Positions 9,280 through 17,136 of a stretch of DNA of 64,000 nucleotides are shown here, piece by piece. The notes under the pieces are model-generated. The model saw only the letters and a program-made list of their open reading frames with translations. It ran no database searches and was not told the DNA's origin. The position numbers and the translations under genes were made by a program. The stretch is from JAKFEW01 sp036675505 (lineage in GTDB: Bacteria > Cyanobacteriota > Sericytochromatia > S15B-MN24 > JAQBPE01), in assembly GCA_036675505.1 (NCBI GenBank), contig JAKFEW010000061.1:62001-126000 (forward strand), read 5' to 3'. Position 1 is the stretch's first letter, and each line of letters starts with the position of its first letter.

Positions 9280-10484
9280 GCGCGGCGGCCACCGCCGCGG
9301 CGCAGCTGCCGCGCGGGCGCTTCCCGCTGGTCTGGGCTGCCCACACCACGAGCCAGCTCGGCGATCGCGTGCACCAGCTCGCGCTCACGTGGTGGACGCT
9401 GCAGGTGACCGGCTCGCTGGCCTATACGGGGGCGATGCTGATCGCGACGACGCTGCCCGCCGTGCTGCTCGGGCCGGTCGCGGGCACCGTGGCCGACCGG
9501 GTGGATCGCAAGGCGCTGCTGGTGCTGTGCGACCTGCTGCGCGCTGGGCTCGCCGTCGGCCTGGCGCTGCTGGCGTTCCAGGGCGCGCTGAGCGTGGCGG
9601 TGGCGCTCGCGCTCTCGGCGGCCCTCGCCGCCGTCTCGGCGTTCTTCGCGCCGGCCGCGATGGCCCTGGTGCCGACGATCGTGGCGGAGGAGGAGGTGCT
9701 GCGAGCGACCTCGCTCATGGAGGCGAGCGTGCAGGGCGCGGCGATCGCCGGCCCGGCGCTGGGCGGCATCGTCGTGGCCGCTTTCGGCGCCGAGGGCGCC
9801 TTCGGCCTGAACGGCCTCACCTTCCTCGCCTCGGCGGCCCTGCTGCTGCTGGTGGCCTTCCCGCCGAGGCCGGCCGGTGGCGCCCACGAGCCGTTCTTCC
9901 ACGCGATGGGCGGCGGCTTCCGCCTGCTGCGCGCCGAGCCCACGATCGCGGGCGTGCTCGCAACCTTCGCGGCCGTGAACGTCTTCACGATGCCCGTGAT
10001 CCTGTTCCTGCCGTATTTCGCGAAGGATGTCTTCCGGGTCGGCGCCGCCGGGCTCGGCTGGATGGAGGCCGCGCTCGGGCTGGGGATGCTCGCCGCGGCG
10101 CTGTTCTGGGCCGCGCGCCGGGGCACGCGGCCGTTCCCGGTCGTGGCGGGCGGCATCGCGGGCGTGGGGCTGGCGATCGCCGCCATGGGGCTCTGGCCGG
10201 CCTACGCCGTGCACCTCGCGGCGCTGGCCGTGGCAGGGGCGTGCATGGGGAGCGTCAACGTGGTGGTGGTGGCCTGGTTCCAGTCGCGCGTGCCGGCGAC
10301 GGAGGCCGGGCGGTTCTTCGGGCTTCTGACCAGCGTGTGTGCGGGGCTGGTCCCGCTGTCGTTCGGGGTGTACGGCCTGCTCGCGGGGGCGTTCGATCCG
10401 GCCTGGCTGCTGGTGGCGAACGCGGGGGCGATCGGCCTGCTGGCCGTGGCCCTCGCCATGATCCCGGGCTTCCGCGCGGCCTGA
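9276..10484 (+). CDS. MFS exporter (MFS_3/enterobactin-exporter-like)
   Basis: A 402-residue major facilitator superfamily transporter with about 12 hydrophobic segments. The loop motif GPVAGTVADRVDRK (after helix 2) is the conserved MFS motif A, and the sequence pattern is like the MFS_3 / H+ antiporter-2 group that exports small molecules. ATG at 9276 overlaps the TGA of the LuxC fusion gene (ATGA), so it is coupled to it. The context suggests export of whatever the LuxE/LuxC/PaaK enzymes make; that is inference. Confidence 0.85.
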   Translation: MSAAATAAAQLPRGRFPLVWAAHTTSQLGDRVHQLALTWWTLQVTGSLAYTGAMLIATTLPAVLLGPVAGTVADRVDRKALLVLCDLLRAGLAVGLALLAFQGALSVAVALALSAALAAVSAFFAPAAMALVPTIVAEEEVLRATSLMEASVQGAAIAGPALGGIVVAAFGAEGAFGLNGLTFLASAALLLLVAFPPRPAGGAHEPFFHAMGGGFRLLRAEPTIAGVLATFAAVNVFTMPVILFLPYFAKDVFRVGAAGLGWMEAALGLGMLAAALFWAARRGTRPFPVVAGGIAGVGLAIAAMGLWPAYAVHLAALAVAGACMGSVNVVVVAWFQSRVPATEAGRFFGLLTSVCAGLVPLSFGVYGLLAGAFDPAWLLVANAGAIGLLAVALAMIPGFRAA

Positions 10485-10491
10485 TCGCCTG

Positions 10492-10508
10492 GCGCCGGCC
10501 ACCGGCGC
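10492..10508 (+). terminator. Hairpin after the MFS gene
   Basis: A perfect 7-bp stem (GCGCCGG/CCGGCGC) with a 3-base loop lies just after the MFS stop. There is no T-run behind it, so intrinsic termination is uncertain. Confidence 0.35.
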
Positions 10509-10524
10509 GGGAACACCCAAACTG

Positions 10525-10553
10525 TTTACAACTCCTTGGGCTCGAGTTATCCA
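10525..10553 (+). promoter_or_regulatory. Candidate sigma70-type promoter for the 51-residue lipoprotein
   Basis: TTTACA (10525-10530), a 17-base spacer, then TATCCA (10548-10553). This sits in an AT-richer patch in front of a leader (about 10560-10629) that contains a perfect 8-bp hairpin (CCGATCGC/GCGATCGG around 10562-10581) and a GGCCC/GGGCC hairpin just before the SD. Prediction by eye only. Confidence 0.4.
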
Positions 10554-10629
10554 GTCCTTTACCGATCGCGACGGCGATCGGGCGATAGGGAGCCCGAGGC
10601 CCACCCGGGCCATGAAGGAGCCAACATTC

Positions 10630-10785
10630 ATGCGGATCATCCACTGGGGAGCGGTGTTGGGCACGGGGGCGGCGTTGCGGGGTTGTGGCCCTGACGGCGA
10701 GCCGACCGACGCGTTCCCCGGGACGCCCGAGGAGCCCGCGGTCGAAACGCGCCCGGTGCGCAGCCGGACGGGGCAGTTGTCTTAA
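10630..10785 (+). CDS. Very small lipoprotein, 51 residues
   Basis: An ATG with AAGGAG 9 bases upstream starts a 51-residue protein with a short lipoprotein-like signal (MRIIHWGAVLGTGAALRGC, cysteine at residue 19) followed by an acidic, proline-rich tail of about 32 residues (PDGEPTDAFPGTPEEPAVE...). The C after ALRG fits a lipobox loosely (R at -2 is unusual). It has its own leader and promoter candidate and ends before an AT-rich spacer. No function recognised; entericidin-like or surface-decorating roles are only possibilities. Confidence 0.55.
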   Translation: MRIIHWGAVLGTGAALRGCGPDGEPTDAFPGTPEEPAVETRPVRSRTGQLS

Positions 10786-10822
10786 ACAATTTTTAAACCG
10801 ATCCTATCTTTTCCTTTACCTT

Positions 10823-10837
10823 TTAACGCGGCGTTAA
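10823..10837. promoter_or_regulatory. TTAACGC-G-GCGTTAA palindrome upstream of a lipoprotein gene
   Basis: A perfect 7+1+7 inverted repeat in the AT-rich 135-base gap before the lipoprotein gene at 10921. It could be an operator or a small hairpin; TTTACC at 10815-10820 lies directly beside it. Confidence 0.35.
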
Positions 10838-10920
10838 CCTCGATAGAGAGGGTGTAGCGCCGCAACGCTTTTGTAAGCAAACCCGCTGCCTGACCGCGCA
10901 GCTTTCGGAGGAATCTTCCC

Positions 10921-11670
10921 GTGATGCAGACCCGCGTCTTCACAGCCCTCACAGCCGCTCTCCTCCTGACCGCCTGCGGCGCCCAGAGCATGCCCGGCGC
11001 CATCCGCGCCTCGAGCGGCCAATTCGACACGCTGCGCCGCACCAAGCCGGCGCCGGCCGCCCAGGCGATCGACTTCGCCCACCTGGTGGTGAACGACGTC
11101 AGCGGTCTGCGCGATGGTGGCACGATCATCGCCAAGGGCTACGTCACCCGCTCGACCTACGTGACCGTGAAGTTCGACGGCGCGCTCTCGAGCAAGACCC
11201 GCGGCACGATCTTCGTCGAGTCGCACGACTTCATGCAGCCGGAAGGCGCGCTCCGCCCGGCCCTGGCCGAGGAGCTCGCCCCGCTCGCCAAGGGCATCAA
11301 GGGCAACCTGACCCGCGCCGGCGCGAACATCGACGTGAAGACCCTGGCCCGCCTGGCCGAGGTCGCCGAGCAGCAGGCCGCCGAGCCCGCCGCCCCGGCC
11401 GCCGGCAAGGTCACCGGCCTCGCGATCGAGAAGCTGCCCGTGCGCTGCCCCTGCTTCGAGCTGAAGGCGACCTACGACGGCAAGGCACTCGCGGTGCGCT
11501 TCGAGGGCATGCCCGGCGGCTACACCATCGAGACCGTCGAGCTCGGCGGCCGCCAGCTGACCGGCGCCGACCGCGCGCCGATCGCCGCCGCCCTCAAGGC
11601 CGCCGCTGCCGACGCCGGCACGCGCGCCGGCATGGTCGAGGACATCGCGGACGCGATGCTCGCCAACTGA
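10921..11670 (+). CDS. Lipoprotein of unknown function
   Basis: A 249-residue lipoprotein: signal VFTALTAALLLTAC with the lipobox cysteine near residue 19. The GTG start at 10921 is 9 bases from GGAGG; the adjacent ATG at 10924 is equally possible. The mature protein has no family I recognise. It has a central beta-rich part (GTIIAKGYVTRSTYVTVKF), a short alanine/proline linker (EQQAAEPAAPAAG) and a C-terminal part with a CPC pair (VRCPCFELKATYDGKA). The fold may be two small beta domains joined by the linker. It is monocistronic, closed by a strong terminator. Confidence 0.75.
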   Translation: MMQTRVFTALTAALLLTACGAQSMPGAIRASSGQFDTLRRTKPAPAAQAIDFAHLVVNDVSGLRDGGTIIAKGYVTRSTYVTVKFDGALSSKTRGTIFVESHDFMQPEGALRPALAEELAPLAKGIKGNLTRAGANIDVKTLARLAEVAEQQAAEPAAPAAGKVTGLAIEKLPVRCPCFELKATYDGKALAVRFEGMPGGYTIETVELGGRQLTGADRAPIAAALKAAAADAGTRAGMVEDIADAMLAN

Positions 11671-11689
11671 GCGCCGACGCCAGGACCGA

Positions 11690-11722
11690 CGGCCACGCCC
11701 CTGAAAGGGGCGTGGCCGTTTT
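11690..11722 (+). terminator. Rho-independent terminator
   Basis: A perfect 13-bp stem (CGGCCACGCCCCT/AGGGGCGTGGCCG) with a GAA loop, followed by TTTT. It lies 20 bases after the lipoprotein stop at 11670. Confidence 0.9.
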
Positions 11723-11873
11723 CCATGGGAGCCCCGGTCCTGGCAACAGGGAACCTCCGGTCGCATGGTCTCGTCCGAACCACGGACGCGGCTCTGTCCG
11801 AGCAGCAGTCGAGCGTCCATTGGGTACAAGAATGTGCCCGCAGAGGCGCCCCACTGACCGAAGAGGACCATCC

Positions 11874-13280
11874 ATGCGTTACCATTCACCTGCCCTCGCG
11901 CTCGCCGCCGCCCTCGCGCTGGCCGGGTGCGTGGTGGCCGATCTGCCCTCCCAGCCGGGCGCATCGCCGGCCGCCGGGGCCCCGGCCACAGGCTCCCCGG
12001 CTGCCGGCGCGCCGGTGGCCACCGGCGACGACGAGGACCAGGGCTTCGCCGACCTGCCTGACGAGCCCGAGGCCGTCGCGGGCGAGGAGCAGGAGGGGGC
12101 GGCCAAGAAGCCGGCCAACAAGATGGTCGACGTGGCGGGCGCGCCTGGCGACTGGGCCGATGCGGCGGTCGACGGCCAGGGCCCAGCGGCGCGCTTCCGG
12201 CCGCCCAGCGGCCTCGCCTGGAACCCGAAGGCGGGCACGATCGTGGTGTTGGACAGCGGCGCGACGCCAGACCAGGCCCGGATCCGCCGCGTGACGAGCA
12301 AGGGCGTCGTCACGTCGATCCCGCTCACCGAGCTGGTCCCGCTCGCGAAGGGCGAGACGGTCGCGGATCTGGCCGAGATCGCGGCGGACGCGGATGGCGA
12401 TTACTGGTTTACGCAGCGTCACCGCGTCCTCGTGACGGGCGACGACGGGGAAAGCGAGGTCGTTGTCGGCGTCACGGACGAGCGGGAATACGGCACCCAC
12501 CTCTTCGACAGCATGTCCGGTATGGCGATCGGGCCGGACGGCAAGGCTTACCTCGCGATTCGCCATGAGCCTTACGAGGGCGAAGACCTCTGCCCCGATG
12601 ATCTGGGAGATCAGGTTTATTGCAGCGGGGACGAGGGGCCCGTCGAGCCCGACGACGGCGAGCCGACCGACGAGTACGGGTTGCAAAGCAACTATGACGA
12701 TGAAACCAGCCACGCGATCATCCGGGTGGACTCCGCGACGGGCAAAGCCGAGACGATCGCCGGCGGCGGCGATCTGGGTTACCTGGATGGCCCCGGTGAC
12801 GCCGCCCAGTTCGGCGAGGACACGAACGATCCGAGCGGCGGCGGCGAGGGGCTCGCGGGCATCGTTGTCGCGTCTACCGGCGACGTCTTCGTGGCCGACC
12901 CCTTCAACCACTGCATCCGCCGTATCGCTGCGGGCCAGGCGGGCTTCCCGGTCACGACCTTCGCCGGTAACCCCCAGGCCGACCCCCAAGGCCCCAGCTG
13001 GAAATCGGGCACCGGCAAGGCCGCGGTGATCCTGACGCCGACCCACCTCGCGGTGGACGGGAAAAACAACCTGTACGTCATCAACGAAGGGGTCCTCGAC
13101 CCGTCATCCCGGTCGCCGAAGGGCGGTTGGACCCTCCAGCGCGTCACGCCGACCGGCAAGGTCAGAATGATCTACGAAGGCAAGGGCGCGGGCACCGTGG
13201 ACGGCCTGGCGGTGAGCCCCAAGGGTGTCGTCTATCTCGCGCTCGACGGCGCCATCAGGAAGGTCGTCGCGAACAGGTAG
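11874..13280 (+). CDS. NHL-repeat beta-propeller lipoprotein
   Basis: A 468-residue lipoprotein. Start at 11874 chosen because AGAGGA lies 7-8 bases upstream and it gives the signal ALALAAALALAGC. After a low-complexity Ala/Pro/Gly linker (residues of about 25-85) comes a beta-propeller of NHL type: DGQGPAARFRPPSGLAWN, LDGPGDAAQFGED followed by GDVFVADPFNHCIRRI, then NLYVINEG and GVVYLALDGAIRKV blades. NHL proteins of this kind are usually extracytoplasmic binding scaffolds. A long acidic insertion with four cysteines (near LCPDDLGDQVYCSGD) interrupts the propeller. The exact ligand is unknown. Confidence 0.82.
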   Translation: MRYHSPALALAAALALAGCVVADLPSQPGASPAAGAPATGSPAAGAPVATGDDEDQGFADLPDEPEAVAGEEQEGAAKKPANKMVDVAGAPGDWADAAVDGQGPAARFRPPSGLAWNPKAGTIVVLDSGATPDQARIRRVTSKGVVTSIPLTELVPLAKGETVADLAEIAADADGDYWFTQRHRVLVTGDDGESEVVVGVTDEREYGTHLFDSMSGMAIGPDGKAYLAIRHEPYEGEDLCPDDLGDQVYCSGDEGPVEPDDGEPTDEYGLQSNYDDETSHAIIRVDSATGKAETIAGGGDLGYLDGPGDAAQFGEDTNDPSGGGEGLAGIVVASTGDVFVADPFNHCIRRIAAGQAGFPVTTFAGNPQADPQGPSWKSGTGKAAVILTPTHLAVDGKNNLYVINEGVLDPSSRSPKGGWTLQRVTPTGKVRMIYEGKGAGTVDGLAVSPKGVVYLALDGAIRKVVANR

Positions 13281-13298
13281 CTGCCAGGCGCCATGAAG

Positions 13299-13331
13299 AA
13301 CCGCCCCGGCCATTTGGCCGGGGCGGTTTCA
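13299..13331. terminator. Bidirectional hairpin terminator
   Basis: AACCGCCCCGGCCA and TGGCCGGGGCGGTT form a near-perfect 14-bp palindrome with T-runs on both strands (AAC... on one side, GGTTT on the other). It sits between convergent genes ending at 13280 (+) and 13354 (-), and probably serves both. Confidence 0.85.
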
Positions 13332-13353
13332 TGATCGGCTCAGGCGCCGGGCC

Positions 13354-14037
13354 TTAGCACCAACGCAGCTTGCGGCAGAGGTTCGACAGGAACTTCTTCA
13401 CCTTGCGGCGGGTGTTCTTGTACGCGCGCTTCACGGCCTTGTAGAGCTTGCTCTCCTGGATCGCGGACAGCAGGCGGTTGCGGCTGCCGACGCGGGCCTG
13501 GCCGCCCCACATCGCCGAAAGCTCGCCTTCCTGCGCGACGCTCTCCTTCTCTTCGAGGATGGTGACCTCGTCGAGGTCCATCCCGAGCGCCTCGGCCTTC
13601 TGGACGCGCTTCTTGACCTGCGCCTGGTCGGGGGTCATCTCGTCGAGCTCCTCGGTGAGGGTCTCTTCGTATTCCTCGGCCTGGTAGGCGGTGACGGCCT
13701 TCATCTCGCCGCGCAGCTCCTGCAGATCGTCGATTTCCTGCAGCAGGAACTCGTACGCCGCGTCGGCGTCGGTGCGGGCAATCTTCTGCACCATCAGCGT
13801 GCGCGCCGCGATCGAGCGCCACTTGGTCTCGTTGAACTCGGTGATGTACTTCTTGGCGCGGGACTCGGCCTGCGCGCGGGTCTCTTTCCGGTTCTTGGCT
13901 TCCAGCTTCACGCCCTGCGTGGCGGCGGCGGCCTTCGTGATCGCGGGACGATCGGGCGTCATGCCGCAACCGGCGAGGAAGCTGAGGGCCAGCGTGACGG
14001 AGACGAGCGGAGCCACGGCGAGGAGCTTGCGGGACAT
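13354..14037 (-). CDS. Helical lipoprotein of unknown function
   Basis: A 227-residue lipoprotein (signal LVSVTLALSFLAGC). Two ATGs are adjacent; I prefer 14037 because AGGAGG is 5 bases away from it but only 2 from the ATG at 14040. The mature part is highly charged and almost entirely helical (ESRAKKYITEFNETKWRSIAAR, EEYEETLTEELDEM), likely coiled-coil, with a strongly basic C-terminus (KRAYKNTRRKVKKFLSNLCRK) that could contact membrane phospholipid, peptidoglycan or nucleic acid. No family recognised. Confidence 0.75.
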   Translation of the reverse strand: MSRKLLAVAPLVSVTLALSFLAGCGMTPDRPAITKAAAATQGVKLEAKNRKETRAQAESRAKKYITEFNETKWRSIAARTLMVQKIARTDADAAYEFLLQEIDDLQELRGEMKAVTAYQAEEYEETLTEELDEMTPDQAQVKKRVQKAEALGMDLDEVTILEEKESVAQEGELSAMWGGQARVGSRNRLLSAIQESKLYKAVKRAYKNTRRKVKKFLSNLCRKLRWC

Positions 14038-14113
14038 CATGACCTCCTGGGCAGGGGGGGACGCGAGAGAGAAAGAGAGAGCGAGAGAACGTTTATTCAG
14101 TCCTTAATACCAG

Positions 14114-14142
14114 ATTATAGAAAGGTTAAGGCCGTGAGTAAA
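14114..14142 (-). promoter_or_regulatory. Strong sigma70-type promoter of the helical lipoprotein gene
   Basis: On the minus strand, TTTACT (14142-14137), a 17-base spacer and a perfect TATAAT (14119-14114) lie about 70 bases upstream of the AGGAGG SD of the gene starting at 14037. Confidence 0.65.
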
Positions 14143-14203
14143 CTGTTCGTAGCGAAATATATCGAATCGATTTTCCCACCCGGATCTGAGTGGCCATGCA
14201 GAT

Positions 14204-14231
14204 CGCCCCCCGCGCCGATGCGCGGGGGGCG
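14204..14231. terminator. GC-rich hairpin downstream of the glycine-rich protein gene
   Basis: A perfect 12-bp stem (CGCCCCCCGCGC/GCGCGGGGGGCG) with a CGAT loop, 14 bases past the stop of the leftward gene at 14245. No T-run on the minus strand, so intrinsic termination is likely but not certain. Confidence 0.5.
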
Positions 14232-14244
14232 TTTCGTCGCCTGG

Positions 14245-14700
14245 TCAGCGGCGCGGCGCGGGCGATCCCGGTGCCAGCGTCGGCTCGAGCGAGCCGCCGG
14301 GGCCGGCGTCGCCGCGGCGATCGGGCGGCGGCTCGAACCGGATCATCCAGGGACCCATCATGACGGGCGGCTCCGGATCGGTCCGCATGCCGCCACCACC
14401 CCCACCGCCACCCGGCGGCGAAGGCGAAGGTGAGGCGCCCCCGACCGCGTCCACGCCGCGGCGGTTGCCGCCGTCGATCGGCAGGATCAGCGGCCCCCAG
14501 TCGGGGTAGGGGATGTCTTCCCGGCCGCCCCCGCCTCCGCCGCCGCCGCCATCGCCTGGATTGCCCGTCGCCGCGCTCGCGACCGGCAACGAGCCCTGCG
14601 AGGGCCCCGCGAGCCGCGTATCGCCGCGCACGTCGACCCCGCCCTGCGCGAAGAACATCGCCCCCAGCGCCAACCACCAACCCAGGCCGCCACGTGCCAT
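14245..14700 (-). CDS. Secreted glycine/proline-rich protein
   Basis: A 151-residue protein with an N-terminal signal-like segment (GLGWWLALGAMFFAQGG) and no lipobox. The rest is low complexity: a run of nine glycines near residue 50, another of eight near residue 97, and Pro/Ser-rich linkers around two short ordered stretches (DIPYPDWGPLILPID and VMMGPWMIRFEPP). The start has a strong GGGAGGG SD. Overlapping frames on both strands are longer, but lack the signal/SD combination. Probably a secreted or cell-surface protein; no family recognised. Confidence 0.6.
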   Translation of the reverse strand: MARGGLGWWLALGAMFFAQGGVDVRGDTRLAGPSQGSLPVASAATGNPGDGGGGGGGGGREDIPYPDWGPLILPIDGGNRRGVDAVGGASPSPSPPGGGGGGGGMRTDPEPPVMMGPWMIRFEPPPDRRGDAGPGGSLEPTLAPGSPAPRR

Positions 14701-14748
14701 CGCGCCCTCCCTTTTCCCCCCCGATTGTCACAGGCAGGGCGGGCCGGT

Positions 14749-15831
14749 TCAATGATCGCCTGGGTCCTGAAACACCTGCCGGAGATAGAGCAGGCTCACG
14801 TTCTCGGCCCAGAAGGCGTCCATCCAGGGCTCGCCGTCCGGCGGCCGCGTGGCCTCCATGAAGCCGACGTGGCCGCCCTTGGCGGTGTAGATCGGCGTGA
14901 TCCACGGGTTGGCGCGGATCGTGGCGTCGGCCTCGCGGAACATCCGGAACGGGATGAACGGGTCGTCCTCGGCCGCGACGATGAAGGTGGGCACGCGGAT
15001 CTCGCCGAGGATGGGGCCCGCGCCCGCCCGCGTGTAGTAATCCTCGACGTCGCGGAAGCCGCCCATCGGTGCCGTGAAGCGCTCATCGAACTCGCGCAGG
15101 CGCCGGGCGCGGCGGGCCGCCTGGGTGCGCGCCGCGACGGCGGCATCGCCCGCATGCAACCGCTCGATCACCGCCAGCTTGCGGCGCAGCTTGAGCAGGA
15201 AGTAGTGGTCGTAGACCAGGTTCAGGCCCTTGCCGAGCGCTTCGTTGGCGAGGATGAAGTCGATCGGCGGGCTGATCGCCACGGCCGCGCCCAGCGCGGG
15301 CGGCGGGCTCGCCCCGTAGCCCGCCACCAGGCGCAGCAGCTTGTTCGCACCCAGCGAGACGCCGAGCAGCGCGAGCGGCCCTGCCACGTCGGCCGCGAGC
15401 GCCTGCACCACCGCATCGACGTCCTCGGTGGTCATGCCATGGTAGATGCGGCGGGCGAGCCCCTCGCCTTCGCCGCAGCCGCGGAAGTTCAGGCGCAATG
15501 AATGCCAGCCGAGCGCGTGGGCCTTCACGGACACGCCGCGCATGTAGTGGGCGTCGGCCGTGCCTTCGAGGCCGTGCAACAGCACGATCGTGGGGCGGGT
15601 GCGGCCAGGGTCGTCGGGGTGGAGGTGCAACCGCCCCGTCATCACGTCACCGTCAGGCAGCGCCAGCCGCCAGGGCCGGCCGACCGCGCGCCAGCCCGCC
15701 GCATGGGCGAGCGGCCGCGGGAAGACGGTGCCCCACATCGTCTGCACGTGCTGGTCGCCGAGCAGCGGGTGGGGCCGGAAGGGCGGCGGGGCGAAGCCCG
15801 CGAGGTCAGGTGCGGCGGTGAATGTCGACAA
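14749..15831 (-). CDS. Alpha/beta hydrolase, YheT/EMB8 family
   Basis: A 360-residue hydrolase of the YheT-like esterase family (COG0429). The N-terminal PHPLLGDQHVQTMW is typical of this family, LLHGLEG is the oxyanion loop, GVSLGAN (near residue 160) is the nucleophile elbow, AEDDPFIP carries the acid residue and GGHVGF the histidine. The TTG start is supported by AGGAGG 4 bases upstream; the SD overlaps the stop of the MFS gene (TGAGGAGG), so the two are translationally coupled. Likely acts on a short-chain or membrane-lipid ester; the substrate is unknown. Confidence 0.88.
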   Translation of the reverse strand: MSTFTAAPDLAGFAPPPFRPHPLLGDQHVQTMWGTVFPRPLAHAAGWRAVGRPWRLALPDGDVMTGRLHLHPDDPGRTRPTIVLLHGLEGTADAHYMRGVSVKAHALGWHSLRLNFRGCGEGEGLARRIYHGMTTEDVDAVVQALAADVAGPLALLGVSLGANKLLRLVAGYGASPPPALGAAVAISPPIDFILANEALGKGLNLVYDHYFLLKLRRKLAVIERLHAGDAAVAARTQAARRARRLREFDERFTAPMGGFRDVEDYYTRAGAGPILGEIRVPTFIVAAEDDPFIPFRMFREADATIRANPWITPIYTAKGGHVGFMEATRPPDGEPWMDAFWAENVSLLYLRQVFQDPGDH

Positions 15832-15840
15832 ACGACCTCC

Positions 15841-17094
15841 TCAGACGCTGGGCGCGCCTTCGCGCCTGGACGGCGCGGGCGGCGCCGGCGGCGCCGGCGG
15901 CAGCGCCCGGTGCTCGATCCAGAGCGCGCCTGCGAGCGCCACAGCGCCCGCCATCAGCACCAACGACGTGGTGCCGAAGGCGGTGATCGGGCTGATCGTG
16001 AAGAGGATCGGCGTGGCGAGCGCGCCGACGAGCGTGCCGCCCGTCTTCACGGCCGTGACCAGGCCGATCACGCGTCCGCGCATGTCGTCGGGCGAAGTCT
16101 GGATGGTCAGCGTGTTCAGCGCCGGGTACGCGAACGCGAAGCCGATGCCCTCGAGCATGCAGAGCGCCAAGATCATGTACACGCTGCCGCTAAGCGCGTA
16201 GCCGCCTACCACGGTGGCCGAGAAGAAGGCGCCGAGCACCGCCGAGCGGCCGGGGCCGTAGCGGTCGATGATGCGGCCGGCCCATGGCCCGAAGATCACC
16301 GCAGGCACGGCGAAGAGCGTCCAGGTGAGCGCCACGTCCCAGTCCGAGGCGCCGAGGCGGGTCAGGAAGATCGGCCAGATCGTCAGGTACATGCCGAAGG
16401 CGAAGCCGCCGGCGCAGGCGCGCAGCGCGACGCCCGCGAGCAGCGTGCGGCGCACGTCGCCCCAGTGGCTGGGCGGTGGGGGCTCGACGTGGTGCGGCGC
16501 GGCCTTGACCACCGGGAGGTACGCCACCATCAGCGCGCCGATGGCGCACAGCACGGTCAGGATGATGAACAGCGTGCCCATGCCGAAGGTCATCTTGACG
16601 ATGCCGCCGAAGGCCGGCCCCATCAGCAGGCCGAGGTTCTCGGCGATCGCGAGCTGGCTGATGCGCAGGCCCCGCTGCTCGGTCGGGTACCGATCCGCCA
16701 CGTAGGCGAGCGCGGCCGGCAAGAAGCACGCAGCGGCGATGCCCTCGATCGCCCGCAGGACGATGAAGCCGACCGGCGTGGGCCAGAGCAGGAAGCCGAC
16801 CGAGCAACAGGCGTACGTGAACAGCCCGGCGCCCATCAGCGGCCGCCGCCCGACCCAGTCCGAGAGCCTGCCGGCGCCATAGAGGAAAATCAGGTTCGTG
16901 ACGAGGTAGGCCGCCGCCATCACGCCGATCACGTGGAGATCGGCCCCGTTCGCCTGGGCGTAGAGGGGCAGCAGCGGGATGACCGAAGTCACCCCGATCG
17001 AGGCCAGGACGGTGAGCCACCACACCAGGCCCTCGCGGCCTGGCGGGATGACGTTATTGAGGTGCCGCGAGGCACGCGCCACGAGTGAGCTCAC
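15841..17094 (-). CDS. MFS multidrug-type transporter
   Basis: A 417-residue major facilitator with 12 predicted hydrophobic segments. Motif A appears as GAGRLSDWVGRRPLM after helix 2 and a repeat of it as GPWAGRIIDRYGPGRSA in the second half; GRIIDR and RAIEGIAAACFLPA resemble drug/H+ antiporters of the DHA1 group. The C-terminus is a short Pro/Ala tail. The GTG start at 17094 has no good SD, so the start is the least certain part. It leads the operon with the YheT-like hydrolase. Confidence 0.82.
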   Translation of the reverse strand: MSSLVARASRHLNNVIPPGREGLVWWLTVLASIGVTSVIPLLPLYAQANGADLHVIGVMAAAYLVTNLIFLYGAGRLSDWVGRRPLMGAGLFTYACCSVGFLLWPTPVGFIVLRAIEGIAAACFLPAALAYVADRYPTEQRGLRISQLAIAENLGLLMGPAFGGIVKMTFGMGTLFIILTVLCAIGALMVAYLPVVKAAPHHVEPPPPSHWGDVRRTLLAGVALRACAGGFAFGMYLTIWPIFLTRLGASDWDVALTWTLFAVPAVIFGPWAGRIIDRYGPGRSAVLGAFFSATVVGGYALSGSVYMILALCMLEGIGFAFAYPALNTLTIQTSPDDMRGRVIGLVTAVKTGGTLVGALATPILFTISPITAFGTTSLVLMAGAVALAGALWIEHRALPPAPPAPPAPSRREGAPSV

Positions 17095-17136
17095 GAGACG
17101 ATCGTCACGGTCCGCGCCGGTAGGCGCAAGCGCCGC

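Noticed and set aside
10531..10619. CTCCTT pairing with the AAGGAG SD as a translational switch
   Set aside because: CTCCTT lies inside the spacer of the promoter candidate, so it would not be part of the mRNA.
11723..11873. Possible riboswitch in the leader of the NHL lipoprotein gene
   Set aside because: The 150-base gap has some hairpins but no conserved core of any riboswitch class I could recognise.
14126..14905. A longer minus-strand frame over the glycine-rich protein gene
   Set aside because: It lacks SD and signal and is rich in Arg; the 14245-14700 frame has both SD and signal peptide.
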